Of a DNA stretch of 64,000 bases, positions 1 to 8,993 are shown piece after piece. The notes beneath the pieces are model-generated. The model worked only from the letters and a program-made list of their open reading frames with translations, did not search any database and was not told the DNA's origin. Numbering within the stretch: position 1 is the first letter of the stretch; each line of letters begins with the position of its first letter. Source of the DNA: Thiocapsa sp. (GTDB lineage: Bacteria; Pseudomonadota; Gammaproteobacteria; Chromatiales; Chromatiaceae); contig NZ_CP073760.1 in NCBI RefSeq assembly GCF_018399035.1, positions 4,034,001-4,098,000 on the forward strand, written 5' to 3'. Made by a program: the position numbers and the translations under genes.

Positions 1-356
1 GCTGTCGCCAGATCGCAGGCCGGGTCGGCCACGGTTTGCTCGAAGGGATAAAGATTCACGACCACCAGATCGATCGGCTTGATCTCGTTCTCGCGCATGA
101 CCCGGTCGTCGACGCCGCGACGACCGAGGATTCCGCCGTGGATGCGCGGATGCAGTGTCTTGACCCGACCGTCCATCATCTCGGGGAAGCCGGTGTAGTC
201 CGAAACCTCCATGACGGGGATGCCCGCTTCGGTCAGGAGTCTGGCGGTCCCGCCGGTGGAGAGGATCTCCACACCTTTGGCTGCAAGCTCGCGAGCGAAG
301 GCGGCCAAGCCGGTCTTGTCGGACACGCTGATCAGGGCGCGATGAATGGATGGCAT
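1..356 (-). CDS. purH: Bifunctional IMP cyclohydrolase/AICAR formyltransferase, N-terminal part
   Basis: The minus strand from the ATG at 354-356 reads [16 protein letters not shown], then [15 protein letters not shown] and [15 protein letters not shown], the hallmarks of the N-terminal IMP cyclohydrolase (MGS-like) domain of PurH. The enzyme carries out the last two steps of IMP synthesis in the cytoplasm. Only about 118 of roughly 520 residues lie here, because the gene runs off the left edge. It sits 50 bases downstream of fis on the same strand, an order common in gammaproteobacteria, so it may be read from the dusB-fis transcript. The identification is firm; the rest of the gene cannot be judged. 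Confidence 0.95.
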   Translation of the reverse strand, partial: MPSIHRALISVSDKTGLAAFARELAAKGVEILSTGGTARLLTEAGIPVMEVSDYTGFPEMMDGRVKTLHPRIHGGILGRRGVDDRVMRENEIKPIDLVVVNLYPFEQTVADPACDLAT

Positions 357-405
357 GTGGGTCAATCCGGGTCTGATGATCTGAAAGGAGGCCGGCGGCG
401 CGGGG

Positions 406-714
406 TCAGCGTGCGCGCTCGATCCCGTAAGCGGCGAGTCGTTTGCGCAGCGTGGCGCGCGTCAAGCCGAGGATCTTCGCGGCCTGGCTGAGATTGCCGT
501 TGGTGTGGTCCAGAACGGTCTCGAACATGGGGCGCTCGACCTCCTCGAGCACCAGGACGTAAAGGTTGACCACGTCATGGCCGGCCATGTTCTCCAGATA
601 GAAGCGCAGGGCATCCTGCACACACTTGCTCAGCGGGTCGGTGCGACCCGCCTCCACCACCTGCAGCCCCGTCGATGTCGTTTCGGATACGCTGTCCAAG
701 GCAACTGAATTCAT
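406..714 (-). CDS. fis: Nucleoid-associated DNA-binding protein Fis
   Basis: The product has 102 residues, close to the 98 of E. coli Fis. The C-terminal helix-turn-helix is plain at about residues 74-93 ([20 protein letters not shown]), and the N-terminal part carries the dimer core that ends in [15 protein letters not shown]. Fis bends DNA and adjusts rRNA transcription, replication and recombination in fast-growing cells. The ATG at 712-714 overlaps the dusB stop by four bases (ATGA), showing translational coupling in the classic dusB-fis operon. purH follows. Confidence 0.97.
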   Translation of the reverse strand: MNSVALDSVSETTSTGLQVVEAGRTDPLSKCVQDALRFYLENMAGHDVVNLYVLVLEEVERPMFETVLDHTNGNLSQAAKILGLTRATLRKRLAAYGIERAR

Positions 715-1709
715 GCTGCTTGATTCTCCGTTTCGGGGCATTGCTCGAAGAACGCGGCGACCCGCGACAACTGCTCCGCCGGGGTTTCTGTCCCGTTGAC
801 GATGTCTCTGAAGGCCGCTGCACCCGGTAAGTGACGGCAGTACCAGGAGATGTGTTTGCGTGCGATCCGCACGCCGGCATGGGCGCCGTAAAACTGATAC
901 AAGGCATCGAGATGCTCGCGCAGGAGCGCATGAATCCAGTGCCTTTGCGGCTCGACCGGCAGGGTACCCGAGGTTAGGTAGGCCGCGACGTCGCGGAAGA
1001 TCCAGGGACGCCCCCGGGCCGCGCGTCCGATCATGATAGCATCGGCGCCGGTCCAGTCCAGGACCTGTTTCGCCCGTTCGGGGCTCGCGATGTCGCCGTT
1101 GGCGATCAGCGGTATCGTCACGGCCGCGCGGATGACACGGATCGTGTCGTATTCGGCGGGCACCCCGTAACTGCAGGCGCGCGTGCGCCCGTGAACGGTC
1201 AAGGCGGCGATCCCGCACTCCTGCGCGATCTGCGCAATGCGCAGGGCATTGCGGGTCTCGGGCGACCAGCCGGTGCGGATCTTCAAGGTAACCGGGACAG
1301 GGACCGACGCGACCACCGACTCCAGGATCCGTCCGACCAGGACCTCGTCGCGCAGCAGCGCGGAGCCCGCCGCGCGTTTGCAGACCTTCTTTGCCGGACA
1401 ACCCATGTTGATGTCGACGATGTCGGCGCCAAGGTCGACATTGATCCGGGCCGCTTCGGCCATGTCGAGCGGATCCGCGCCGACGATCTGCGCCGAGACC
1501 GGACCGGCCTCGCCCGCGTAGTCCAGACGCCGCACCGACTTGCGGGTACCCCAAAGCGCGGTGTTCGACGAGACCATCTCCGCGACCGCGAGCCCCGCCC
1601 CCAGACGCCGACACAGCGCACGGAACGGTCGATCGCTGATCCCGGCCATCGGCGCGAGGATCAGATTGTTCTCGAATCGGTGAGGGCCGATGGCGAAGGT
1701 GCGGTGCAT
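711..1709 (-). CDS. dusB: tRNA-dihydrouridine synthase B
   Basis: This 332-residue flavoprotein reduces specific uridines in the tRNA D-loop with FMN and NADPH. Seen here: LAPMAGISDRPFR at about 18-30, the catalytic cysteine in NMGCPAKKVCK (C104), the active-site stretch LTVHGRTRACSYG and the FMN phosphate site MIGRAARGRPW. Length and motifs match DusB rather than DusA or DusC, and the coupled downstream fis supports this. The start is the ATG at 1707-1709. The C-terminal four-helix region is complete. Confidence 0.96.
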   Translation of the reverse strand: MHRTFAIGPHRFENNLILAPMAGISDRPFRALCRRLGAGLAVAEMVSSNTALWGTRKSVRRLDYAGEAGPVSAQIVGADPLDMAEAARINVDLGADIVDINMGCPAKKVCKRAAGSALLRDEVLVGRILESVVASVPVPVTLKIRTGWSPETRNALRIAQIAQECGIAALTVHGRTRACSYGVPAEYDTIRVIRAAVTIPLIANGDIASPERAKQVLDWTGADAIMIGRAARGRPWIFRDVAAYLTSGTLPVEPQRHWIHALLREHLDALYQFYGAHAGVRIARKHISWYCRHLPGAAAFRDIVNGTETPAEQLSRVAAFFEQCPETENQAA

Positions 1710-1763
1710 GGGATGACTCGGGACAGCAAACGTGTCGGAAATCAGTTGAGCATCCGAACGAAT

Positions 1764-1802
1764 CGTTGTCGTTGTCGTTGTCGATTACGACAACGACAAC
1801 GC
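1764..1802. repeat. GTTGTC hexamer repeat closing a 14-bp perfect hairpin
   Basis: Tandem GTTGTC hexamers on the left (from 1764) face GACAAC hexamers on the right, giving a perfect 14-bp stem (1770-1783 with 1788-1801) around a four-base ATTA loop. It lies between prmA and dusB on their shared strand. It has no T-run, so a simple terminator is unlikely. It could slow transcription or be a repeat-slippage product. Confidence 0.75.
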
Positions 1803-1856
1803 TATAAGGTGACGGAGGTATTTCGTCGAGTTGGTTTACTGCTCGCTGAGCCGTTC

Positions 1857-1881
1857 CTAAACCGCACCGGGCGCGGTTTAG
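1857..1881. repeat. Short palindrome CTAAACCGC-N7-GCGGTTTAG that contains the prmA stop
   Basis: A 9-bp perfect stem surrounds a 7-base loop. The TTA at 1878-1880 inside the right arm is the prmA stop codon read on the minus strand. The arm sequence matches that at the mlaA 3' end (53149-53170) and resembles the termini of the longer palindromic elements at 2781, 2982 and 51341. It is probably a member of one repeat family. Confidence 0.7.
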
Positions 1882-2780
1882 ATGCGCGTCCCGCCGATGA
1901 GCGCCCAATCCTCGCGCAGGCGTGTCGGCGCAAGCGCGATCCGTTCGGCATAGGCCGCGCGGACCGTGTCGACCTGCTCGACGAGCACGCCCGAGACGGC
2001 CAACGCGCCGCCCGGTCGCAGCGACGCGACGAGTCGAGGCGCCAGCGCGATCAGCGGCCCGGCGAGGATGTTGGCGATGGTCACATCGACCTTCAGGTCG
2101 GGTACCTCGTCCGGCCCGTAGATGGCGAGCCGCTCGGCCACCCCGTTGGCGAGTGCGTTGTCCCGCGTCGCCTCCAGGGCCTGAGGGTCATGGTCGACCG
2201 CGATTGCACGTGCAGCGCCCAAGCGCAGCGCCGCGATCGCCAGGATCCCGGAGCCGCACCCGTAATCCAGGACCGTCTTGCCGGCGAGCGGGGTACCGTC
2301 GAGCCACTCCAAGCAGAGCGCAGTGGTGGGATGGTGCCCGGTCCCGAAGGCCAACCCCGGATCCAACGCGACCACCACGGCCTCGGCGATCGCCTCGGGA
2401 TCATCCGGATCCTGCCCGTGCGGACAGACCCAAAGACGCCGACCGAAGCGCGTCGGCTTGAAGGTGTCGAGCCAGACCCGTTCCCAGACCTGATCCTCGA
2501 TCCGCTCGACAAGAGGCGGGCCGGTCACGCCGGCACGCGGCTCATGAGCCAGCTGTTCGACCAAGCGGCCGACCAGCGCCTCGCTCTCGGGCTCCGCATC
2601 GAACAGCGCCGAGACCTTGACCAGCGACCAGAGCGGCGTCTCCCCCGGTCCGGGCTCGAGCTGCGGCTCGTCCGCCGCATCCGCGAGCGTCACCGAGAGT
2701 GCTCCGGCATCCTCCAGAAACGCGGCGATTCGCTCCGCGTCCGGCTTCGACACCTCGATCGAAAGCTGCAGCCAGGCCAA
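1878..2780 (-). CDS. prmA: Ribosomal protein L11 methyltransferase
   Basis: The 300-residue enzyme uses S-adenosylmethionine to trimethylate ribosomal protein L11. The SAM-binding motif VLDYGCGSGIL is at about 170-180, after the PrmA signature DPGLAFGTGHHPTT (140-153), and the NILAGPLIALAP stretch is the usual motif IV region. Length is normal. The start is a TTG at 2778-2780 beginning MAWLQLS, like the MPWLQL seen in relatives. No Shine-Dalgarno is visible because a palindromic repeat begins at 2781. The stop lies inside another palindrome. Confidence 0.95.
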   Translation of the reverse strand: MAWLQLSIEVSKPDAERIAAFLEDAGALSVTLADAADEPQLEPGPGETPLWSLVKVSALFDAEPESEALVGRLVEQLAHEPRAGVTGPPLVERIEDQVWERVWLDTFKPTRFGRRLWVCPHGQDPDDPEAIAEAVVVALDPGLAFGTGHHPTTALCLEWLDGTPLAGKTVLDYGCGSGILAIAALRLGAARAIAVDHDPQALEATRDNALANGVAERLAIYGPDEVPDLKVDVTIANILAGPLIALAPRLVASLRPGGALAVSGVLVEQVDTVRAAYAERIALAPTRLREDWALIGGTRI

Positions 2781-2867
2781 TTAAATCGCGTCCGGCAGAA
2801 TATGCGCTGTGTTCATTCGGTCTCGATCTCGCAGCAGTTCGTAAACGTCGGAGTCGACGCGATTTAA
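2781..2867. repeat. 87-bp palindromic element with TTAAATCGCG termini
   Basis: The element begins TTAAATCGCGTC and ends GACGCGATTTAA, a 12-bp perfect terminal inverted repeat. It shares internal words TTCATTCGG and CGTCGGAG with the element at 51341-51429. It abuts the prmA start codon and occupies the place where its ribosome binding site should be. It looks like a non-autonomous, REP- or MITE-like intergenic repeat. Confidence 0.8.
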
Positions 2868-2981
2868 GTGATAAAAAGCTTTGGATTAAATGCGTTGCGC
2901 GATGGCCGCGGCGAGTCCGATCCGGTCCCGAAAGCCCTACTTCTCAAGGCGAAGCCAATCCATTCTTTGGTCTTAAATGTC

Positions 2982-3065
2982 CTGAACCGCGTTGCGCCGA
3001 GCCATCAAATCGCGCCGAGGCTGGCCTTACCTCGAACATTGCCTGTCGCTCCAAACGCGGTTCAG
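2982..3065. repeat. 84-bp palindromic element with CTGAACCGCGTT termini
   Basis: CTGAACCGCGTT at 2982-2993 is matched by AACGCGGTTCAG at 3054-3065, a 12-bp terminal inverted repeat. Size and ends resemble the 87-bp element just to the left, though the interior differs. It ends three bases before the accC stop codon. I see no gene in 2781-3067. Confidence 0.65.
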
Positions 3066-3067
3066 CA

Positions 3068-4408
3068 TTACATGCCGAGCTTTTTCTCCAGATAGTGGAT
3101 ATTCGCCCCGCCAGCCAGAAAGGCCCCATCCTTTAAGATCGAGCGCTGCAGCTTGATATTGGTGTTGATGCCGTCGATCACGGTCTCGCGCAAGGCATTG
3201 CACATCCGCGCAATCGCCGACTCGCGATCCTCGCCGTGGGTGATGAGCTTGCCGATCATGGAGTCGTAATAGCGTGGCACCGTGTAGCCGGTGTAGATGT
3301 GCGTTTCGAGTCGCACGCCGGGACCGCCCGGGGCGTGGAACTCGGTGATCTTCCCCGGGCTCGGCATGAAGGTCTCGGAGTCCTCGGCGTTGAGACGGCA
3401 CTCCACGGCATGCCCGCGGATCACGATATCGTCCTGCGAGTAGCGCAGGTGCTCGCCGGCGGCGATCAGGATCTGCTCTTTGACGATGTCCACGCCCGTG
3501 ACCATCTCGGTGACCGGGTGCTCGACCTGAACACGTGTGTTCATCTCGATGAAATAGAAGCAGCCGTCCTCGTAAAGGAATTCGAAGGTTCCGGCGCCGC
3601 GATAGCCGATGGTGCGGCAGGCCTCCGCACAGCGCTCGCCGATCTCGTGGCGTTGCGCCTCGGTGATGCCGGGCGCGGGCGCCTCTTCGACGACCTTTTG
3701 GTGGCGGCGCTGCATGGAACAGTCGCGCTCGCCGAGATGGATGGCGTTGCCGTGCTGGTCGGAGAGGACCTGGAACTCGATATGACGCGGGTTCTCCAGG
3801 TACTTCTCCATGTAGACCATGTCGTTGTTGAAGGCCGCGGCGGCCTCCGCCTTGGTCAGGGAGATGGCGTTCAGCAGGGTCGCTTCGGAATGGACGACCC
3901 GCATGCCGCGACCGCCCCCGCCGCCGGATGCCTTGATGATCACCGGGTAACCGATCTGACGGGCGATCTCCAGGGTGCGTTTCTTGTCGTCGTCGAGCGG
4001 CCCGTCCGACCCGGGCACGCAGGGCACGCCGGCCTTGTTCATGGCGGCGATCGCCGAGACCTTGTCGCCCATCAGACGGATGGTTTCGGGTCGGGGGCCG
4101 ATGAAGATGAAGCCGGAGCGCTCGACCCGCTCGGCGAAATCGGCGTTTTCGGACAGGAAGCCATAGCCCGGGTGGATGGCGACGGTGTCGGTCACCTCGG
4201 CCGCGCTGATGATGGCCGGCACGTTGAGATAGCTGAGCAGCGAGGCGGCCGGGCCGATACAGACCGACTCGTCGGCCAAGAGGACGTGCTTGAGGTCGCG
4301 ATCGGCTTCGGAGTGCACCGCGACCGTTTTGATGCCCAGCTCGCGACAGGCGCGCAGGATCCGGAGCGCGATCTCGCCCCGGTTGGCGATCAGGACCTTC
4401 TCGATCAT
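3068..4408 (-). CDS. accC: Acetyl-CoA carboxylase, biotin carboxylase subunit
   Basis: AccC carboxylates the biotin on AccB with ATP and bicarbonate, the first step of fatty acid synthesis. The 446-residue product starts [12 protein letters not shown]. The ATP-grasp lysine and glycine loop [11 protein letters not shown] falls at 159-169, the same numbering as in E. coli. [28 protein letters not shown] and [13 protein letters not shown] are also present. I chose the ATG at 4406-4408 because family members start there; in-frame ATGs upstream at 4453 and 4417 have no better ribosome site. accB lies 90 bases upstream on the same strand. Confidence 0.97.
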   Translation of the reverse strand: MIEKVLIANRGEIALRILRACRELGIKTVAVHSEADRDLKHVLLADESVCIGPAASLLSYLNVPAIISAAEVTDTVAIHPGYGFLSENADFAERVERSGFIFIGPRPETIRLMGDKVSAIAAMNKAGVPCVPGSDGPLDDDKKRTLEIARQIGYPVIIKASGGGGGRGMRVVHSEATLLNAISLTKAEAAAAFNNDMVYMEKYLENPRHIEFQVLSDQHGNAIHLGERDCSMQRRHQKVVEEAPAPGITEAQRHEIGERCAEACRTIGYRGAGTFEFLYEDGCFYFIEMNTRVQVEHPVTEMVTGVDIVKEQILIAAGEHLRYSQDDIVIRGHAVECRLNAEDSETFMPSPGKITEFHAPGGPGVRLETHIYTGYTVPRYYDSMIGKLITHGEDRESAIARMCNALRETVIDGINTNIKLQRSILKDGAFLAGGANIHYLEKKLGM

Positions 4409-4498
4409 TGCAGGCATGGTGGCGATGTCTTTGCTGAAGGAGGCGCGGCGCATCGAGGATCGCGCCGGCGCTTGACGACGGGGGCACTGCCTCCGCCC

Positions 4499-4954
4499 TT
4501 ATTCGATGACGAACAGAGGCTGGTTGTATTCGACCGGCTGACCGTTCTCGACCAGGATACGTCTGATCGTCCCGCCTTGCTCGCACTCGATCTGGTTGAG
4601 GATCTTCATCGCCTCGATGATGCAGAGCGTCTCGCCGGACTTCACCGTCTGGCCTTCCTCGACAAACGACTTGGAGCCTGGAGACGGCGCACGATAGAAG
4701 GTGCCGACCATCGGCGAGCGCACGATCTCGCCCTCCATCTCCTCGGCTTCGTCTTCATCGGAAGCCTTTGTGGCCGGCGCCGCAGCCGGCGCGGCGCCGA
4801 AGGCCATCGGCATTGATTGAGGCATGTACATCGGCATGGCGCCGCTGCCGTGTCGGCTGATGCGGACCGATTCCTCGCCTTCGTGAATCTCGATCTCCGC
4901 GACGTCGGATTGCTCCAACAGCTCGATCAGCTTCTTTACCTTGCGGATATCCAT
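4499..4954 (-). CDS. accB: Acetyl-CoA carboxylase, biotin carboxyl carrier protein
   Basis: The 151-residue biotin carrier has an N-terminal [13 protein letters not shown] segment, a flexible Ala/Pro/Met-rich linker (about 37-65), an acidic stretch ([11 protein letters not shown]) and the biotinyl domain. The biotin site is EAMKI (about 114-118), where the usual second methionine is isoleucine, a tolerated change. It carries the carboxyl group between AccC and the carboxyltransferase. aroQ ends two bases upstream, so aroQ-accB-accC is one operon. Confidence 0.97.
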   Translation of the reverse strand: MDIRKVKKLIELLEQSDVAEIEIHEGEESVRISRHGSGAMPMYMPQSMPMAFGAAPAAAPATKASDEDEAEEMEGEIVRSPMVGTFYRAPSPGSKSFVEEGQTVKSGETLCIIEAMKILNQIECEQGGTIRRILVENGQPVEYNQPLFVIE

Positions 4955-4956
4955 GG

Positions 4957-5418
4957 TCAGTGGTTCTCGTTGGAAAGGTCCGGCGCGAGCCGACCGGCCG
5001 CCGCGCGCAATGCTGAAAAGTAGCCTTCGGCCCCGAGTCCGCTGATCACCCCGACGGCGATGTCGGAGAAATAGGAGTGGGCCCGAAACGGCTCCCGGGC
5101 GTGCACGTTGGACAGGTGCACCTCGATAAAGGGAATCCCGACCCCGAGCAGCGCATCGCGCAGGGCGACGCTGGTGTGGGTGAAGGCGGCGGGATTCAGG
5201 ATGATGAAGCGAACCCCTGCATGCGCGGCACGGTGGACCGCCTCGATCAGGACGTGCTCGGCGTTGCTCTGGATGCACTCCAGCGTGAAGCCCTGAGCCC
5301 GTGCCGCATCCTCCAAGCCCTGGTGGATCTCCGCCAGCGTGGTGCGGCCGTAGTGCTCCGGCTCGCGGGTTCCGAGCAGGTTGAGGTTCGGTCCGTTCAG
5401 GACCAGGATCGCCGCCAT
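4957..5418 (-). CDS. aroQ: 3-dehydroquinate dehydratase, type II
   Basis: The enzyme converts 3-dehydroquinate to 3-dehydroshikimate in the shikimate pathway. The 153-residue product starts [20 protein letters not shown], has the catalytic tyrosine at 23 (EHYG), [16 protein letters not shown], and the anion-binding [21 protein letters not shown] prefer the ATG at 5416-5418, which has GGAG upstream, over an in-frame TTG at 5436. It lies directly before accB, a standard gammaproteobacterial order. Confidence 0.96.
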   Translation of the reverse strand: MAAILVLNGPNLNLLGTREPEHYGRTTLAEIHQGLEDAARAQGFTLECIQSNAEHVLIEAVHRAAHAGVRFIILNPAAFTHTSVALRDALLGVGIPFIEVHLSNVHAREPFRAHSYFSDIAVGVISGLGAEGYFSALRAAAGRLAPDLSNENH

Positions 5419-5525
5419 CCGGTCAATATGCTCCAACGCGTCCGAGACTCAGTGTATCCGCCGGTCCCTTTGGGATCGGCAGCAAATCGGCGCGAATTGT
5501 GCGGATTTTACGCGATGTTGTCCAG

Positions 5526-6113
5526 CTAAGACGCGTCCTCGTCGGGTGCCGGACGATCCTCCGCCCGGACCAGCGCGTCGAGCTCGGCCTTGAGCTCGGC
5601 GGCCGTGACCTCGCCGGTGCGGCTGAAGACGCGGCGCCCGCGGCGGTCGAAGATGACCGTGAAGGGCAGTCCTTCGACCCGGTTGCCGAGCCGCTTCGAG
5701 AGGGCCACGGCCTCCGGGGTGGCCATCAGGATGGGGTAGTTGACCGGGTACCGGGCGACGAACGCCTCCACGTCTTCGAGGCGATCCACGGCGATGCCGA
5801 CGACCTGCACGCCGGACTCGCCGAGTGCCTCCTGCGTCTGGATGAAGAGCGGCATCTCGCGGATGCAGGGTGGGCACCAGCTCGCCCAGTAGTTGATCAC
5901 CACGACCTTGCCGGCCCATGCCTCGCTGCTCACCTCCAGGCCGGCGAGGTCGGTCAGGCCGAAGTCGGGCAAGGTCTGAAGGGGCGCAGACTGGCGGACC
6001 GACGATCCCGCCTCGGGTTTCGGGGCGTCGATCCAGCGTTGGCCGACGACGGCGACGCCGATGCTGATCCCGCCCGCAAGCAGAATGACCATCCCTACTC
6101 GAACGGCGTTCAT
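5526..6113 (-). CDS. TlpA-like membrane-anchored thioredoxin
   Basis: A 195-residue protein with one N-terminal hydrophobic segment (about 7-24), which should anchor it to the inner membrane with its thioredoxin domain in the periplasm. The redox motif WASWCPPC has its cysteines at 80 and 83, and VEGLPFTVIFDRRG carries the cis-proline loop. It is likely an extracytoplasmic disulfide reductase or a cytochrome c maturation helper. Its ATG overlaps the dsbD stop by four bases, so DsbD is the obvious electron donor. Confidence 0.9.
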   Translation of the reverse strand: MNAVRVGMVILLAGGISIGVAVVGQRWIDAPKPEAGSSVRQSAPLQTLPDFGLTDLAGLEVSSEAWAGKVVVINYWASWCPPCIREMPLFIQTQEALGESGVQVVGIAVDRLEDVEAFVARYPVNYPILMATPEAVALSKRLGNRVEGLPFTVIFDRRGRRVFSRTGEVTAAELKAELDALVRAEDRPAPDEDAS

Positions 6114-8542
6114 GGCACGGCCCGGCGCAGGTGCTCGACGAAGTCCTTGGCGGGCTTGAAGCCGACCAAGCGGTAGTTCTTGAGCTCTGCTCCTGCGGTG
6201 TCGAAGTAGAGGATGGCCGGTGGTCCGATGATGCCGAAGTGCTTCATCAGGGCCTGATCATCCGCGTCGTTGGCCGTGACGTCGGCCTTGAGCAGGACGA
6301 AGCGGTTCATCTCCGCGATCACCGCCGGGTCGCTGAAGGTGTAACGTTCCAGCTCTTTGCAGGTCACGCACCAGTCCGCATAGAAGTCGAACATGACCGG
6401 TTTGCCGAGCGCCCCTGCCTTGGCGACCTCGCGATCGAGGTCGTCCACCGTCTTCACCCGCGTGAAGACCGCCTCCGCGGCGCCACCACCACTGCCGCCC
6501 ACGGCGAGCCCACGCAGCGGCTGGACCGTATCCTTCCCGCCGGCCGCCGCGCCGAGCAGCATGAGCGCGCCGTAGATGAGCAGGAAGACGCCGAGCCCCT
6601 TCCAGAGCTTGCTCCAGCCGCTTGCACCCTGCGGCAGTTGGGTCAGTGCGCCCATGTAGACCGCCGAGCAGATGAGCAACAGCCCCCACAGCAGCATGGC
6701 CACCGCCGGCGGCAGGATCCGCTCCATCATGAAGATGGCCACGCCGAGCAGGGCGACGCCGAACACCGCCTTGACCGCATCCATCCAGCCGCCGGCGCGC
6801 GGCAGCAGCTTGCCGGCCGAGGTGCCGATGGCGATCAGAGGCACGCCCATGCCCATACTCAGCGCGAACAGGGCGATGCCGCCGAGCACCGCGTCCCCGG
6901 TCTGGCTGATGTAGATGAGTGCGCCGAAGAGCGGCGGAGCCACGCAGGGTCCGACGATCAGCGCGGAGAGCAGGCCCATGATGGCTACACCGATCAGGGT
7001 GCCGCCTTCCTGCTTGTTGCTGATCTCGGCGAGCTTGGATTGGAAGCTCGACGGCAGCTGCAGGTCGTAGAAGCCGAACATGGACAGCGCGAGCAGCACG
7101 AAGATCAACGCGAAGGAGGTCAGGACCCAGGGGTTCTGGAAGGCCGCCTGCAGATTCGCGCCGAAGAGCCCCGCCAAGACGCCGACGACCGTGTAGGTCA
7201 AGGCCATCGCCAGGACATAGACCAGCGACAGTGTGAAGGCCTTGCGTGTGGTGATGTTCGGACCCTGTCCGGCGATGATGCCCGAGAGGATCGGGATCAT
7301 CGGGAAGACGCAGGGCGTGAAGGCGAGCAAGAGCCCGAACCCGAAGAAGGCCGCAATCACCACCCAGACGCCGCTGTTGGCGAGGACGGAGGCGATCCGG
7401 TCCTGCTCGGAGACCGTGTTGTCCACAACCGGCTCTGCATCGGCCGGCGTGGCCGCCGCTGCGGCCGTCGGCAGAACCGCCGTCACCAGCGCCTCCGGCA
7501 GGCTCAGGGTCACCCTTTGCGTCTGCGGCGGATAGCAGATGCCGATCTCGGCGCAGCCCTGATACTTCGCGATCAGGGTCACCTCGGTCGGCTCGCTCGA
7601 CCCGCGCAGCAGGGGCAGGGTCAGATCGACCCGGTCGTGATAGACCTCGACATCGCCGACGCTGCCGTCGGGAAGGATGGAGTCCTTCTTGATGTCGCCT
7701 ACGGGCCGCTCGAACGCCCCGATGGCGACCTCGCTCCCGTCCTCGAGCGCCAGCTCGAGCAGGTGGCTGTAGAGATAGGTCCCCTCGGCGACGTCCCAGG
7801 TCAGTTGCAGCCGGTCCGGGCCGGCGACCTCGGCCGAGAAGAGGAACGCCTCCTCGGCGGGGAGGATGTCGTCGTCCGCACCCAAGCCGAGCGACTGACC
7901 GAAGCCCGCCAAGGCCTTCGCCGACTGCTTGCCCTGAATCGGTGACGGGGTCTCGGCGGCGACAGGCGTTGCGGCAGCGATCTCCGGCAGCTCGAGCAGC
8001 AGGCGCTGGCGATGCGGCGGGTAGCAGAGTCCGGCATCGGCGCAGCCCTGCGAGGTGGCCTCGAGGGTCAGGAAGTTGCCGGCGCCGGTCGAGCGGGTGA
8101 CCGGCACCCGGATCTCGACGCTGTCGCGATAGACCTGGACCTTGCCGAAGAACTCGTCCTCCTTGGTCTTCCCGGCGGGCATCTGCGGGCCGCCGGTCGA
8201 GATCCCGACGGTATCCGTCTGGAACCCGAACTTGCTCTGATACATGTAGTAGCCGTCGGCGATCTCCCAGCGCACTCGCACCGCGTCCGGTCCGTCCGCC
8301 TCGCCCGAGATGCGGAAGGCCTGATCGGGCATCAGGAATTCGTCCTCCGCCAGCGCTGCCGGCGCCGCCGCAGCGACGAGCAGCCAGGCCAAGGCGAGGC
8401 TCAAGAGCCGTCTCGCGGCGGATGTCCCGCGCAACGGCCGATGTCCCGGACCCTGTTGTTCGTTTGCGGTGTCGTCGATGGCAGCTTGGCGCCGCTCGAC
8501 GGCGGCCCCGATCCCGGGGCTCAGTCGTTGTGGTCGGTGCAT
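6110..8542 (-). CDS. dsbD: Thiol:disulfide interchange protein DsbD, with two alpha domains
   Basis: DsbD carries electrons from cytoplasmic thioredoxin to periplasmic thiol proteins. The 810-residue product is much longer than E. coli DsbD (565). A signal segment ends near ALAEDEF. Two successive periplasmic alpha domains follow, each with the cysteine pair motif (CADAGLCYPP, then CAEIGICYPP). Next come the membrane segments with LAFTPCVFPM and VGPCVAPPL, and a C-terminal thioredoxin domain with WCVTC (cysteines about 725 and 728). The ATG at 8540-8542 overlaps the 3' end of cutA by 22 bases. The amino end before the signal core is unusually long, so an internal start is possible. Confidence 0.95.
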   Translation of the reverse strand: MHRPQRLSPGIGAAVERRQAAIDDTANEQQGPGHRPLRGTSAARRLLSLALAWLLVAAAAPAALAEDEFLMPDQAFRISGEADGPDAVRVRWEIADGYYMYQSKFGFQTDTVGISTGGPQMPAGKTKEDEFFGKVQVYRDSVEIRVPVTRSTGAGNFLTLEATSQGCADAGLCYPPHRQRLLLELPEIAAATPVAAETPSPIQGKQSAKALAGFGQSLGLGADDDILPAEEAFLFSAEVAGPDRLQLTWDVAEGTYLYSHLLELALEDGSEVAIGAFERPVGDIKKDSILPDGSVGDVEVYHDRVDLTLPLLRGSSEPTEVTLIAKYQGCAEIGICYPPQTQRVTLSLPEALVTAVLPTAAAAATPADAEPVVDNTVSEQDRIASVLANSGVWVVIAAFFGFGLLLAFTPCVFPMIPILSGIIAGQGPNITTRKAFTLSLVYVLAMALTYTVVGVLAGLFGANLQAAFQNPWVLTSFALIFVLLALSMFGFYDLQLPSSFQSKLAEISNKQEGGTLIGVAIMGLLSALIVGPCVAPPLFGALIYISQTGDAVLGGIALFALSMGMGVPLIAIGTSAGKLLPRAGGWMDAVKAVFGVALLGVAIFMMERILPPAVAMLLWGLLLICSAVYMGALTQLPQGASGWSKLWKGLGVFLLIYGALMLLGAAAGGKDTVQPLRGLAVGGSGGGAAEAVFTRVKTVDDLDREVAKAGALGKPVMFDFYADWCVTCKELERYTFSDPAVIAEMNRFVLLKADVTANDADDQALMKHFGIIGPPAILYFDTAGAELKNYRLVGFKPAKDFVEHLRRAVP

Positions 8543-8850
8543 GTCGTTACCCAGCTCAGATAGTCGGGGAGTCCCTCGGTGACGGGGACCGCGATGATTT
8601 CCGGAATCGCGTAGGGATGCAATGCGCGCAGGCGCTCGGTCAACGCGGCGCCGCGCTCGGTCGTCGTCTTGATCAAGAGCAAGACCTCGGGATCGCGCTG
8701 GATCTGACCATCCCAACGGTACACCGAGGTGATGCCCGGCAGTAGATTGACGCAGGCGGCAAGGCGCTCATCGACCAATGCCTCGGCGATGCGCCCGGCC
8801 GTGGCCTCGTCGGGGCAGGTGCAGAAAATCAGGCGGTGGTCTGCCGTCAT
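8521..8850 (-). CDS. cutA: Divalent-cation tolerance protein CutA
   Basis: A 109-residue CutA1 protein with the family marks CTCPDEATAGRIAEALVDE, LAACVNLLPGITSVYRWDG and HPYAIPEIIAVPV. CutA1 forms trimers with a PII-like fold; its role in copper tolerance is debated. The gene heads the minus-strand cluster and overlaps dsbD, an association seen in many gammaproteobacteria. Its ATG is at 8848-8850 and the divergent fxsA starts 143 bases away. Confidence 0.95.
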   Translation of the reverse strand: MTADHRLIFCTCPDEATAGRIAEALVDERLAACVNLLPGITSVYRWDGQIQRDPEVLLLIKTTTERGAALTERLRALHPYAIPEIIAVPVTEGLPDYLSWVTTCTDHND

Positions 8851-8993
8851 GTGCTGGCTCGGCGGCGTTTCATAAGATTCGGGGTTCCACTATCCTGCAA
8901 CGGATCGGCCTGTTTCTACCATAATGTTTGTCGGTTTAAGGGATCTCGGTCGACCGAGCGCGGACCGACCGACCACTTCGGGAGACCATTATC

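Noticed and set aside
1764-1802. GTTGTC/GACAAC hexamers considered as a CRISPR-like or iteron array
   Set aside because: Units are six bases with no spacers, and the two halves are inverted; this is a hairpin, not an array or an origin.
1191-2867. A 558-codon plus-strand open frame across dusB and prmA
   Set aside because: Antisense to two well-supported genes; composition is arginine-rich shadow sequence with no motif.
6131-7945. A 604-codon plus-strand open frame opposite dsbD
   Set aside because: Shadow of dsbD, with low-complexity His/Asp/Arg-rich translation.
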